From assembly GCA_002869925.2 (NCBI GenBank), contig NEWT02000022.1, positions 1 to 51,572 on the forward strand: DNA of 51,572 nucleotides, read 5' to 3'. This document shows, piece after piece, positions 18,247 through 27,150 of this stretch (positions are counted from its first letter, which is position 1; every line of letters starts with the position of its first letter). A program made the translations under genes and the position numbers. The DNA comes from Nitrospira sp. CG24A. GTDB taxonomy: Bacteria > Nitrospirota > Nitrospiria > Nitrospirales > Nitrospiraceae. The notes under the pieces were generated by a model. That model ran no database searches. It saw only the letters and a program-made list of their open reading frames with translations, and was not told the origin of the DNA.

Positions 18247-19278
18247 CTAGCCTCCCAACACACGGATAAAGATTGTGCAGGCTTCCTCGACCATGGCACT
18301 GGAGATATCTAAATGGGTGACGGCACGAAAACTGTTCTCGCCGATAGCATTGATTAAGAGCCCCTCCTGTTTTAATGCGGCCACGATGGCTGAGGGGCTT
18401 AGGCGGTGGCCGATCACTCCAAATATGACGATGTTCGTATCGACATCTTGAGGAGTAATCTTGACCGAGGGAATGTGCTGTAGCTGTCGCGCCAGCCGCT
18501 TGGCATGGTCATGATCTTCTTTCAGTCTCCCAAGATTATGCTCGATCGCATAGATGCCAGCCGCTGCGAGGACGCCGGCCTGCCGCATGGCGCCGCCGTA
18601 CATACGCCGAAAACGTTTGGCTCTATCGAGCAGAGTCAGATCATTCATTAATAAGAGTGAGCCGGCCGGCGCCCCCAGTCCTTTCGAGAGACAGACCGAC
18701 AGGGTGTCAAAATGCTGGGCATACGAGGCTGGCGGTAGGGTGGTGGCCGCGATGGCATTGAACAGCCGTGCGCCGTCCAAATGCATGGGGATGCCATGGG
18801 TGGACGCCACTGTTCGAATCCGTTCAATTGTCGCGAGGGGATAAATTGTCCCGCCGCCGCTGTTATGGGTGTTTTCCAGACAGATCAGCCCCGTTTGAAC
18901 TGTGTGTGGTTCTTTGGGGCGTATGGCTGCCTCAACCTGATCGGATGAAATGAGACCGCGGTTCCCTTGGACCCAATGAAGCTGTACCCCTGCCAGTGCT
19001 CCGGCCGCACCCTGTTCATATCGGACGATATGCGCGGTGTGTTCGACGATGACTTCTTGGCCTGGTTGTGTGTGGAGGCGAATGGCAAGTTGATTGCCCA
19101 TCGTGCCGGACGGCACGAAGAGCGCGGCCTTTTTCCCAAACATCGCGGCCGCCATCTCTTGAAGACGATTGACGGTGGGATCTTCACCGTAGACATCGTC
19201 TCCCACGTCCGCACGTGCCATGGCTTGTCGCATGGCGTCAGTGGGTTTCGTAACCGTATCGCTGCGCAGGTCGATCAT
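18247..19278 (-). CDS. ltaE: Low-specificity L-threonine aldolase
   Basis: PLP enzyme that cleaves L-threonine or L-allo-threonine to glycine and acetaldehyde. The family opening [13 protein letters not shown] is at 1-13, the PLP phosphate region is [12 protein letters not shown] (54-65), the cofactor Asp is in [11 protein letters not shown] (165-175) and the Schiff-base Lys199 sits in [11 protein letters not shown]. The 343 residues match the family when the ATG at 19278 is used; the longer ORF adds 84 unrelated residues. The gene is monocistronic and divergent from the ProA-like gene. Confidence 0.95.
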   Translation of the reverse strand: MIDLRSDTVTKPTDAMRQAMARADVGDDVYGEDPTVNRLQEMAAAMFGKKAALFVPSGTMGNQLAIRLHTQPGQEVIVEHTAHIVRYEQGAAGALAGVQLHWVQGNRGLISSDQVEAAIRPKEPHTVQTGLICLENTHNSGGGTIYPLATIERIRTVASTHGIPMHLDGARLFNAIAATTLPPASYAQHFDTLSVCLSKGLGAPAGSLLLMNDLTLLDRAKRFRRMYGGAMRQAGVLAAAGIYAIEHNLGRLKEDHDHAKRLARQLQHIPSVKITPQDVDTNIVIFGVIGHRLSPSAIVAALKQEGLLINAIGENSFRAVTHLDISSAMVEEACTIFIRVLGG

Positions 19279-19621
19279 GAGGCGTTCGTGAGCATACCAC
19301 AAGATTGATTGTGTGTATGGGGCATACTTGAAAATTTTCTCTGTAGAGAGAGAATTGGTCGCGGCAGGATGCGGTGTGTAGGGAGTGGTGTCGTGACGTG
19401 TTTTCATCGGCGGCAATATCTGGACGACGAATAGACCGGCGCTCTCGTCGATCTTGCGGTCAATGTCAGACGAGATTGATGCAGGCCTTGCGATTTCGGC
19501 GCGCGCAGTCGGACGTATCTGATCGCCCATCCCCTGCTTTACGTGAAAAAAAACCGCATGCTATAGTCCACTGTCGATTGTGCCGTAATGACGGTGTAGC
19601 CTCACGTTTACGAGGGTTCAC
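19279..19621. other. Divergent intergenic region, no gene seen
   Basis: About 340 bases between ltaE (leftward) and the ProA-like gene (rightward), presumably holding both promoters. Only a run of A residues near 19548-19553 stands out. Confidence 0.5.
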
Positions 19622-20986
19622 ATGCATGAAGTTCCAGTGAAGATTTATCTCGATAGACTATTGAAAGACTGTAAAAATACCGCGAGGTCACTCGCGCTTC
19701 TCTCCGGCCCGGTCAAAGAGAAAGCCCTACGTGCGATGGCTGATCGATTAGCGGTCGACGAAGAAAAGATCCTTGCGGCGAACGAAAAAGATGTGGATGC
19801 GGTTGGGAAATCCTTCGAGGCTGATGTCATCAAGGATCGGATGAAGGCCGCCGTGGCCCGCTTGCGTATGACGGCGAGCGATATTAAGGAGATGGTGGAT
19901 CGTCTTCGCCTGATCGCAGATCTGCCGGATCCGGTTGGTGCTGTCACCTCGCGAGGCGAACGACCGGACGGACTACAAGTAAGTCGTGTCCGCGTTCCGA
20001 TCGGGGTGATCGGGGTGGTATCGGAACTGAGTCCGCTCATTACCGTGGAGTCGATCGCACTCTGCTTTAAGTCTGGCAACTTATGCGTCTTTCGTGGCGC
20101 TCCGGAGTGGGGTCTGACACAGCAGGCAATTGGAGGTGGGCTCCGCGAAGCCGCGGAGCAAAGTGGGGTGTCGGCCGGCGCATGGATTATCATCGAGCGT
20201 CCTGAAAAAGAGGTGGCAGTCGAGCTGATTCGGGCGGGAAAAAGTCTTGATGCGATTATCCCGCGAGGCGGGGCAGGTCTCAGAAGATCCGTTGTGGAGC
20301 AGGCGAAGATGCCGGTGCTGTGCCACGACGGGGGGCTCACACAGATGTACGTAGATGCCGACACGGATCTGCCGATGGCTCAGAATGTGGCGATCAACTC
20401 CAAGGTACAGAAGGCTGTGGCATCGAACTCGCTCGATACGCTACTGGTGCAACAGGTGATTGGGCGGCAGTTTTTGCCGCCGCTGGTGAACCGTATGCTC
20501 GAAGAATTTAAGGTCGAGGTTCGGGCCTGTCCGAAGACCATGGCCCTCATGGGACAAATGGCGATGACTGGACATGCCTCGATCATTCCGGCGAAAGAGC
20601 AGGACTGGGATACCCAGTTTCAGTCGCCTGTATTAGCCGTTAAAATGGTTGCGGATCTGGATGAGGCGTTGGCGCACATTGTGGCGCATGGCCCATGTCT
20701 CACCGCCGTCATTGCCACTACGAGCTATGAGTCGGCTTTGCGATTTACACGGGAGGTCGATGCTAGCGCGGTGTTCGTCAATGCGTCGTCTCGGCTCAAT
20801 GCCGGTGACAGCTACGGGATGGGAGCCGATGTCGGGCTCAGTGGCTCACGTCTTCATGCCAAGGGCCCGATCGGTCTTGAGCAGTTGACCTGTGAAAAGT
20901 ATGTTGCTTTTGGCTCGGGCCAGTTACGCTATCCGCATCCGGTGCCGGAGGCGTATTTTGACGCGATCATGCTGAAGAGGCCGTAG
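19622..20986 (+). CDS. ProA-like protein lacking the catalytic Cys
   Basis: A 454-residue homologue of glutamate-5-semialdehyde dehydrogenase (ProA), the NADPH-dependent reductase of proline synthesis. The whole length aligns with ProA: the N-terminal helices, RVRVPIGVIGVVSELSP, LIPRGGAGL-like IIPRGGAGLRRS, and the ending VGLSGSRLHAKGPIGLEQLT. Three conserved sites differ. The catalytic Cys of the CNxxETLLV motif is Ser268 (ASNSLDTLLV). The GVCHIYVD motif is GLTQMYVD. The HGxxHSDAI signature is HGPCLTAVI. It is therefore unlikely to be a normal ProA, and a genuine proA should exist elsewhere. GAGGG lies 6 bases before the ATG. Confidence 0.85.
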   Translation: MHEVPVKIYLDRLLKDCKNTARSLALLSGPVKEKALRAMADRLAVDEEKILAANEKDVDAVGKSFEADVIKDRMKAAVARLRMTASDIKEMVDRLRLIADLPDPVGAVTSRGERPDGLQVSRVRVPIGVIGVVSELSPLITVESIALCFKSGNLCVFRGAPEWGLTQQAIGGGLREAAEQSGVSAGAWIIIERPEKEVAVELIRAGKSLDAIIPRGGAGLRRSVVEQAKMPVLCHDGGLTQMYVDADTDLPMAQNVAINSKVQKAVASNSLDTLLVQQVIGRQFLPPLVNRMLEEFKVEVRACPKTMALMGQMAMTGHASIIPAKEQDWDTQFQSPVLAVKMVADLDEALAHIVAHGPCLTAVIATTSYESALRFTREVDASAVFVNASSRLNAGDSYGMGADVGLSGSRLHAKGPIGLEQLTCEKYVAFGSGQLRYPHPVPEAYFDAIMLKRP

Positions 20987-21126
20987 CCGCCTGCTGAAAA
21001 CGTTCCCCGGATTCGGTCTCAGTCGTTTGAGCCGCTCAACGTGCCCTCACCGAGTAGGTTTCGTGGCTCGCACTCCTGCACGCCTCGCTGGAAACCGCTT
21101 TGACCTGGCATGTCGGGGCTCCAACG

Positions 21127-22314
21127 ATGATCAACAACGCACTCCTACAATCGCTCCACTCGCACATGGCCCGGTGGGGTCTCAAGCGGTTTACGTCTGA
21201 CGAGGACTATTTCGCTTGGCAGCGGAAGCAGCTGTCTTCTGCGGATCTGATTCAGCTCAGACGAGTGGTTGAACGAAAGCAGGAAGGGGAGCGTCGGGAT
21301 GACGTTGCTTTCTACGACCTGATTGCTCAGCCGCAGATTCTTCTGGTCCTCTACAGTCAGCGCTATGAGTACTATATCGAGGTCGGTTCACGTGTGGCGG
21401 CACGTCTCGGAGATGCGGCCCACATCCTCGACTTCGGCTGTGGAGTTGGAATTCTGACAACCTTCTATGCGGCACAATACCCTGAGAAACAGTTTGTCGG
21501 GGTCGATCGTTCACCGGCATCGATTGCGGTCGCACGGGAGAGAGCTCAAGGGCTTGGCCTGGACAATCTCCGGTTCGAGTGTGCCGATGTCGAGTTGCAA
21601 ACCATTGCGGGACCGCATGATCTAATTGTTGCTACCCATTCGCTGGTGCAGGCTGAGCAGGACCCGGGGATTCCAAGTCACAATTGGCAGACGTTCGACC
21701 GTACGCATGATTCGAAGCAGCAGGCCCTGTTTGAGCAACGAACGGGTCTCGACATGCGGCTGGATCGGCTCAGCGCGTTGCTAGCCCAGAAGGGCCGCAT
21801 GATCGTATTTGAGAAAACCCGTCAGTTGGCAAGACGAGTTCCATTACAGCGGGCCCTGACCGCACGAGGGCTGTGGCTGATCGAGCAGCCGGAAATAGTT
21901 CGATACCGGCTCGTCGAGGAAGTGGCTGACGACGGTCCGTTCTATCTGTTGGGGACTGAAGCGGGGAGTACATTTCACTGGGATGAATTGCCGGAGCCAG
22001 ACGAAGGTTCGCCGTGCGATCCCATGCAGTTTAAGACTCATGCCACCGACCAGGACGCACCGCTCTATGAGAACCATTGGCCTTCCGCACAGGGTGTTTG
22101 GGAACAGCTTCACGAGAAGCGTCTGCTCAAAGAAACAGCGCGTCAGGAGCCGGATGGTCGTCAGTTGCATGTCGAACTCGGGCAGGCAGAGGAGGGAGTC
22201 TATTTGTATTGTGCGAATACCTTTGATCAACGTCAGCTGGTTATTGTCGAACCAGCTCGCGCACTCATGCTGGAGTCGTACTATCAGCAGATTGTGAATG
22301 GTGCATCCGACTAG
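21127..22314 (+). CDS. SAM-dependent methyltransferase
   Basis: A 395-residue protein. The class I methyltransferase core lies at about 90-190: motif I is ILDFGCGVGILTTFYA, the acidic end of strand 2 is VGVDRSPAS, and FECADVELQ marks motif II-III. The N-terminal 80 residues are helical and the C-terminal 180 residues form a separate region with no family I recognise. The substrate is unknown. The ATG at 21127 is used; an alternative in-frame start at 21100 adds 9 residues. It overlaps the convergent toxin gene by 4 bases. Confidence 0.8.
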   Translation: MINNALLQSLHSHMARWGLKRFTSDEDYFAWQRKQLSSADLIQLRRVVERKQEGERRDDVAFYDLIAQPQILLVLYSQRYEYYIEVGSRVAARLGDAAHILDFGCGVGILTTFYAAQYPEKQFVGVDRSPASIAVARERAQGLGLDNLRFECADVELQTIAGPHDLIVATHSLVQAEQDPGIPSHNWQTFDRTHDSKQQALFEQRTGLDMRLDRLSALLAQKGRMIVFEKTRQLARRVPLQRALTARGLWLIEQPEIVRYRLVEEVADDGPFYLLGTEAGSTFHWDELPEPDEGSPCDPMQFKTHATDQDAPLYENHWPSAQGVWEQLHEKRLLKETARQEPDGRQLHVELGQAEEGVYLYCANTFDQRQLVIVEPARALMLESYYQQIVNGASD

Positions 22315-22583
22315 GAGCCGATACGATGATCTCTCTGCGTGCTGCATTTGATAGACAGCACGAGGAGTTCTTGCCCTCGAATGACGTAGATAACCCGATA
22401 GCTGTCCTCGCGAATCCGATAGAGATGCTCCAGGCCCTCGACCTTCGTGGCGCCGGTGGGATTGGGGATGGAGCGGAGTGCAAGGAGCCGTTTTGCGAGA
22501 AGTGTTCGAAGAGGTTTACCCAATGCCTCGAGTTGTTGTTCGGCTGGAGGGGCTACAAAAATTGTGGAGACGGTCCGGTGCAA
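22311..22583 (-). CDS. RelE/ParE-family toxin, altered C-terminus
   Basis: A 90-residue mRNA-interferase-like toxin paired with the Phd-type gene just upstream. The core PAEQQLEALGKPLRTLLAKR and GLEHLYRIREDSYRVIYVI is typical RelE/ParE. After VLSIK the family normally continues with a short KVGHRxxVYR-like tail; here the frame gives CSTQRDHRIGS, so a frameshift near 22345 may have altered or killed it. The start TTG directly follows the antitoxin stop. The gene overlaps the convergent methyltransferase end by 4 bases. Confidence 0.72.
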   Translation of the reverse strand: MHRTVSTIFVAPPAEQQLEALGKPLRTLLAKRLLALRSIPNPTGATKVEGLEHLYRIREDSYRVIYVIRGQELLVLSIKCSTQRDHRIGS

Positions 22584-22838
22584 TCACACCCCCAATTCTT
22601 TCAATATGGCATCAAGAGCCCGAGCCCCTTTTTTGTTCGCTTGAGCGAGAGCTTCGCGGGCATCGACGAGGTCGATACGGTTTTCTAGCGCCTCTAGGAG
22701 CCGGAGATCATTGATGGGGACTACGGCGGCGACCGCTCGGCCACGTCTGCGTAACAGCACACGTTCGTTGCCGAACGCCGCACGGTTGATCGCATCGGCA
22801 AACTCCTCTCGCTCCTTGTTGCCCGAAGGATTTCCCAT
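22584..22838 (-). CDS. Phd/YefM-family antitoxin
   Basis: An 84-residue antitoxin. The N-terminal part FADAINRAAFGNERVLLRRR and GRAVAAVVPINDLRLLEALE is the Phd/YefM fold that dimerises and binds its own operator; the C-terminal part ARALDAILKELGV would wrap the toxin. GGAGG lies 5 bases before the ATG at 22838, which excludes the 50-residue longer reading. It is first in a two-gene operon that is normally autorepressed. Confidence 0.85.
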   Translation of the reverse strand: MGNPSGNKEREEFADAINRAAFGNERVLLRRRGRAVAAVVPINDLRLLEALENRIDLVDAREALAQANKKGARALDAILKELGV

Positions 22839-23043
22839 GGCGCACCTCCAGAGACTGTATCCGATCACAGATAGATCGGTCGACTGGTGTAAGCTGTACA
22901 GTGGGTGGGTGGCGAAGTCAATCGATGCAAAAATGTGAGTGGCCCATTCCAATTCTTGCGTAATTGGGATATGAAGAGGGGGCGGCAATCATGTCGCAGT
23001 CCGATATTATTCATCTGTACAGCAGCAGTAGAGGAGACACTCA

Positions 23044-23142
23044 ATGGCTAAGGGTATGACGCAGAAAAAAACGACCAAGAAGAAACCAGCCAAGAGCATG
23101 ATGGAAAAGCGCGCAGACAAGGCTGCCAAGAAACGAGGCTAA
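23044..23142 (+). CDS. Small lysine-rich protein (32 aa)
   Basis: ATG at 23044 with GAGGAGA 8 bases upstream opens a 32-residue ORF beginning MAKGMTQKKTTKKK and ending KAAKKRG, stop TAA at 23140. Nearly half the residues are basic. Similar tiny basic proteins may bind nucleic acid or ribosomes, but no function is known. The strong ribosome binding site is the main support. Confidence 0.6.
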   Translation: MAKGMTQKKTTKKKPAKSMMEKRADKAAKKRG

Positions 23143-23277
23143 CGTAGCCGTCGTTTAGTCATTCCGACCGAATCCACTTCCACTCTGCCCATCGACGTGG
23201 GTCAGGTAGCAAGCCGCACACGTTGATGGGCGCGCGCCATGGCCTTCACACCGCCGGGCTATAGACTCGTGCCCTCA

Positions 23278-23454
23278 TCACTTCTTCCGGTAGACGTTCA
23301 GTCCAACTTTCTCCTCACGGTTTGGAATGGTCACATTCCCCTCCGTTGAGGCAATAATAATTGTTTTCCCAGAAGCCGAGGGACCGAACGTTTTAGATAG
23401 ATCGACCGTAATGGTCAATGTCGTTCCTTCGACCGTCATTTCCACGTTTTTCAT
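23278..23454 (-). CDS. Small protein of unknown function (58 aa)
   Basis: ATG at 23454 preceded by GAGAGG; stop TGA at 23278. The protein starts MKNVEMTVEGTTLTITVDLS and ends EEKVGLNVYRKK. It alternates short beta strands with threonine-rich turns, and TFGPSASGKTIIIASTEGN is the middle. It looks like a compact beta-sheet protein. No family is recognised. Confidence 0.6.
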   Translation of the reverse strand: MKNVEMTVEGTTLTITVDLSKTFGPSASGKTIIIASTEGNVTIPNREEKVGLNVYRKK

Positions 23455-23577
23455 GATGGTAGCCTCTCAGTGATGGACAGAGTATACGCACATGCGTATG
23501 AGGAAAGTCATGGTGCAACCTGTATCTCGATCAGCAGAGGAAGTCAATCGACTGGCGCGCTTGGTAGATTTCATCCG

Positions 23578-23982
23578 TCACCCTCCAGCAAACACAGGAC
23601 GAAAACCGGCGCTGGTCAGGATACGGGCAACGGTCTCGCGTTGGTCGCCCTGAACCTCAATCCGTCCTTTCTTTACCGTGCCCCCGGCGCCGCACGATTG
23701 CTGCATTTTTTTGGCGAGAGCCTCTTTCTCAGTCAGACTGATGCCGAGAAAGCCTGAGATGACCGTTACGGTTTTGCCGCCTCGGTGGGCGGTCTGGCGA
23801 ACGATATTCACTCGTCCGCGAGGTTTCTTTGATGCCGCTTGCTTCGAATCAGTCTGGGCAAGGTTGCTGATATCCTGCCGTTCGCGTGGAGTGGGTGGTA
23901 GCTCGATATTCTGCAGGTAAGCAAAAGGACTGGCCCAAGGGGCCGGCTCACCACTTGTAGGAATGCGCTTCTTTTTTTCCAT
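23578..23982 (-). CDS. SUI1/eIF1-family protein (YciH-like)
   Basis: A 134-residue protein with a SUI1 domain at about 50-132. The motif RGGKTVTVISGFLGI and the following KKMQQSCGAGGTVKKGRIE and VQGDQRETVARIL match the bacterial YciH group, relatives of eukaryotic eIF1 that affect start-codon selection. The N-terminal 50 residues are a basic, proline-rich extension. ATG at 23982 has AGGA upstream; a start 7 residues earlier is less likely. Confidence 0.9.
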   Translation of the reverse strand: MEKKKRIPTSGEPAPWASPFAYLQNIELPPTPRERQDISNLAQTDSKQAASKKPRGRVNIVRQTAHRGGKTVTVISGFLGISLTEKEALAKKMQQSCGAGGTVKKGRIEVQGDQRETVARILTSAGFRPVFAGG

Positions 23983-24026
23983 CGCTACTTCCTCTTGCCG
24001 CATACTGCTCCGGCGGTTCCGCCATG

Positions 24027-24584
24027 TTACCCAAACGAGCTCGCGGCATCTTTCACGATCGTCAATTCAATGTGGGCCGTGGTCTCTCCCTCCGTCATCC
24101 AAATGTGTCTTTCTTGAATGGTACATTGCAGCTCCATGCTGGGATGCGCCAGTTGAGCTAACGCTCGGCTTCCCTCCAGTGGAAGATTCATCACGGTCAG
24201 ATTATCCAACCGTCCGAGTGTAGCCAGATTCTTCTCCCACCATTGATCCGCGCCGCGCCCGCCGTAGGTATAGACATAGACCTGTTTCGCCCGGCCGCAG
24301 GCCTGGCGAATAGATTTCTCATGTGGCTGGCCCACCTCTATCCAGATATCGATGGCGCCCGTCAAATCCTTGACCCAGAGGGCAGGTTCCTCTTCGGCGC
24401 TTACCCCTCGACCGAATGACAAGGCTTCATGCGCGTGTAGTGCAAACGCACACAGTCGGACCATCATGCGCTCGTCTGTCTCGGATGGATGGCGGGCCAG
24501 CGTGACGGCATGATCCTGATAATACTGGCGATCCATGTCGGAGATGTGTACGGTTGCTTTAAAAATTGTCGCGTTCGAGGCCAT
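24027..24584 (-). CDS. YaeQ-family protein
   Basis: A 185-residue YaeQ protein, a PD-(D/E)XK nuclease-like fold of unclear function in bacteria. Family blocks are ATIFKATVHISDMDRQYYQD, LARHPSETDERMMVRLCAFAL, the acidic strand GAIDIWIEVGQPHEKSIRQA, and QVYVYTYG. Length matches the family. It is encoded 44 bases upstream of the SUI1 gene in the same direction. Confidence 0.93.
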   Translation of the reverse strand: MASNATIFKATVHISDMDRQYYQDHAVTLARHPSETDERMMVRLCAFALHAHEALSFGRGVSAEEEPALWVKDLTGAIDIWIEVGQPHEKSIRQACGRAKQVYVYTYGGRGADQWWEKNLATLGRLDNLTVMNLPLEGSRALAQLAHPSMELQCTIQERHIWMTEGETTAHIELTIVKDAASSFG

Positions 24585-24645
24585 GGGTCTGTGGTTCCTT
24601 GATTCCAGACATGTTCACGTGAAAGGAGCGAGCCAGTTCGCTCCT

Positions 24646-24876
24646 TTAATCTTTATACGCGATGTACCACCCTTCAACTCGCTCCCGTGCCCAGGGTGTT
24701 TTCCGGAGGAATGTGAGGCTAGATTTTACGCTGGGGTCGTGGAGAAAACAGCGGATCGGGACCCGACGCCCCATCTCGGCCCACCCATACCGCTCGACGA
24801 GTTCTTTGATAATGGTCTCCAGAGTAATTCCGTGCAATGGATCGCGGGGATGGGAGGTCGATGATGGTTGGGTCAT
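24646..24876 (-). CDS. VF530-family (DUF2132) protein
   Basis: A 76-residue small protein. [20 protein letters not shown] and [20 protein letters not shown] followed by PWAREKVE-like [12 protein letters not shown] are the family signature, which covers almost the full length. Members are described as DNA-binding proteins by structure. It heads a leftward cluster with YaeQ and SUI1, with 61 and 44 base gaps. Confidence 0.9.
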   Translation of the reverse strand: MTQPSSTSHPRDPLHGITLETIIKELVERYGWAEMGRRVPIRCFLHDPSVKSSLTFLRKTPWARERVEGWYIAYKD

Positions 24877-25331
24877 GAGCGGTGCACTCCTGGGGGCAAG
24901 GCTACACGTTGGCGGGGAGTTCTACAAGCGGCTTTGGGAGGTGGAGGATTAGCCCGAGGTGAGGCGACTCCGGTTACGGACCCATCATCAGTGTTTGTGC
25001 TGGCTTCGTTGACGACGTTTCCGCTTGAGTAGGTATATCAGGCATGCCTCTCCCCTGCAACCTTGTAACCCGCGCATCGGATTGCTGAAATGAGAAGAGG
25101 GCAATGACTAGTGGCACACAGCGGGTGGTCATAGGCAAGAGCCATGGGCGAAGAGAATACAGCATGAGAGAGAAGCGATGGACCTATCCCTGATGGCTAG
25201 AGCAGGGAGGAATTGGCAAGCGCATCGTGTTTGTCCGTCCTGTCATGTTTGTCTGGCTTGTCTGAGTGATGGAAACAGACCAGACTCACCAGATCCGCTG
25301 GGCAAACTATGACCAGCCAACCGAAAGTCGT
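24877..25331. other. Intergenic region, no supported gene
   Basis: About 455 bases. A leftward 63-residue reading at 24974-25165 with a hydrophobic start is possible but has no good ribosome binding site and no family resemblance. I see no repeat or hairpin. Confidence 0.45.
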
Positions 25332-25661
25332 CTATGTCTTCCGTTTGAGCATATCGGCGAGATGGGAGAACGGTGTGAAAGTCGACGATCGATCTTGCTC
25401 TCGACTGGGAGGTATCTCTCTGGATGGGGATGTCACCTGGTTCCGCTGGTGCTCATTGTCGTGACAGTAGAGACAGAGTAATTCCCAGTTGCTTCCATCC
25501 GGCGGATTGTTATCGTGGTTGTGGTCTTTGTGATGAACTGTGAGCTGGCTCAGCTTTTTGCCATCAAATTCTCGCCCGCAATGCGCACAGATCCAGGGAA
25601 ACATTTTGAGCGACTGTTCTCGATAGGTCTGTTGCAGTTGAGTCTGGTCTCGGTGTGCCAT
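25332..25661 (-). CDS. HNH endonuclease, YajD-like
   Basis: A 109-residue HNH nuclease. Two zinc-binding pairs, CAHC and CLYC, frame the HNH core: the catalytic block is LTVHHKDHNHDNNPP and the second half is GSNWELLCLYCHDNEHQ. The E. coli YajD protein has the same layout. It acts on nucleic acid but the biological target is unknown. The C-terminal 30 residues are variable. It stands alone. Confidence 0.88.
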   Translation of the reverse strand: MAHRDQTQLQQTYREQSLKMFPWICAHCGREFDGKKLSQLTVHHKDHNHDNNPPDGSNWELLCLYCHDNEHQRNQVTSPSREIPPSREQDRSSTFTPFSHLADMLKRKT

Positions 25662-25785
25662 GTAAGCCTCGACGTGGAAGATTGCACGTTCCGGAGAGGT
25701 TTTTCAGAACGGTGCAGGCTCATGCGTTGTCCATGCAGCCCTCGAAGCCCGAGATTCGATCGTTCGCCTGGCAGCAGGTCTGCGG

Positions 25786-26088
25786 CTATATGAGTTGCGT
25801 GCAGGGCCAACAGAAAACCCGGACGGCTGGTTTGACCCATCCGGAGCGTTGGGCCTCTGTACACCAGGCTTTGACCGCATCGGCGACCTTGTCGCGTTGA
25901 GCGGACTCGAGCGAAACCAAAATCACACTATTTCCCCCTGCGTAGAACGAGATCCCTTCCGTCGATCCCGACTGTCCTGTTCCATGTGCGCCAGGGAATT
26001 CGGTATAGGCTGTGACCGCGCAGGTTTGCAGTATCTCATGCACGCGTTCTTTCAGCGAGGTGCGAAACGCGATCATCAACATGTCCAT
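25786..26088 (-). CDS. P-II-like (PG0541-type) small protein
   Basis: A 100-residue ferredoxin-fold protein related to the P-II-like proteins encoded beside transporters. The strand MLMIAFRTSLKERVHEILQT, the loop FPGAHGTGQSG, and the strand NSVILVSLESAQRDKVADAV fit this group. No transporter gene is next to it here, which is unusual for the family. ATG at 26088 is chosen because GAGG lies about 9 bases upstream; TTG at 26094 is less likely. Confidence 0.7.
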   Translation of the reverse strand: MDMLMIAFRTSLKERVHEILQTCAVTAYTEFPGAHGTGQSGSTEGISFYAGGNSVILVSLESAQRDKVADAVKAWCTEAQRSGWVKPAVRVFCWPCTQLI

Positions 26089-27150
26089 GGGCAACCTCAG
26101 TACAGATAATCTTTGACTATAGCAGGTCTCTGACGAATCTTGAAAGCACGATAAGAATTATCATGGAGAAAGGCCTGTGGGCCATCACTATTTTCTTATG
26201 GTTGGCCGTAGGCACAGGCATACTGGAGAACGGGAACATGAGGCTAGGGTGGTGCTCTTAGCCAAGCACAATAGGTAAGCGCGTGCCTGTGCAGACTGCC
26301 TCATAGATGTTCGGCATAGGGGCGTAGGTTGTTGGGAGTTTGTTCTCTGTGCCAAGGTCGAAGTATTTGGTGCGTGCAATCGACTGGGCATGACGCAGAG
26401 CCCCGCATGGCAATCAGGAACGGTGAGCATAGTCCTGCCAGATAACCTGTGATCCCGAGGTGATAAGCCTTGGTACGGGATGTGTCGAATCTTCCACTCA
26501 CTCAATTACTCAAGGCTTAAAAAACAATCTGATCGAGATGAGAGTGCCGTAGCGCGCGATGTCAGCGCTGATACTGAGCGATGTGTCCTTGAGCGGATTC
26601 AACGGCACCTGAGCGAATTATTCGATTGGGGAAACACCAAATTGCGCTCTGTATGGAGAGGCCTACAGGCATACATATACACTGAGGCACGCCAGGCACA
26701 AATATGCCGGAAGAGTTTCCCTGCATGTGTGATGAGTGGAAACTATTGGTCACGATTTGAGCTGAATTGATCATACAAGTCATGTAGTTGTGAAGATTAA
26801 TTGTCACTATTCCTCATCCACAAGTCGTAGGAAATCATATTGTTCAATGACGGTTTTCTCGTGGCACATGAGTTGCTCATAGCTAGGTCCGACAACCTTC
26901 AGCGTCACGCCACCGGACAGCTTTTGAAGACCAGGTCAGTCGATTGGCGAAATGACCTAAGGCTATATGACAGTGCAGATGGTCCATCGAATGGATGAAT
27001 CGAGTGTCATGCTTCACGAATGTGTAAGTACAGCACTCATGCGATGAAGGCTGCTGGATACAGACTAATCGCCCGGTAACCTGCGACGCCCTCCATCACT
27101 ACTGACAGATTACACGCATGATAGTGAGTGGACTAAGTTGTCCCAAAAGA
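26089..27150. other. Gene-poor region
   Basis: About 1 kb with no supported gene. A 32-codon reading from 26163 to 26261 starts with a hydrophobic stretch (AITIFLWLAVGTGI) and might be a small membrane peptide, but it lacks a good ribosome binding site. The right end should hold the promoter of the glycoside-hydrolase-like gene. Base composition is lower in G+C than around it, as in accessory or decayed DNA. Confidence 0.4.

Noticed and set aside
19645-20364. Minus-strand ORF of 239 codons
   Set aside because: Antisense to the ProA-like gene and without family resemblance.
24974-25165. 63-codon minus-strand reading with a hydrophobic start
   Set aside because: No convincing ribosome binding site or family match.
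26163-26261. 32-codon hydrophobic reading on the plus strand
   Set aside because: Could be a small membrane peptide, but there is no good ribosome binding site and no second line of evidence.
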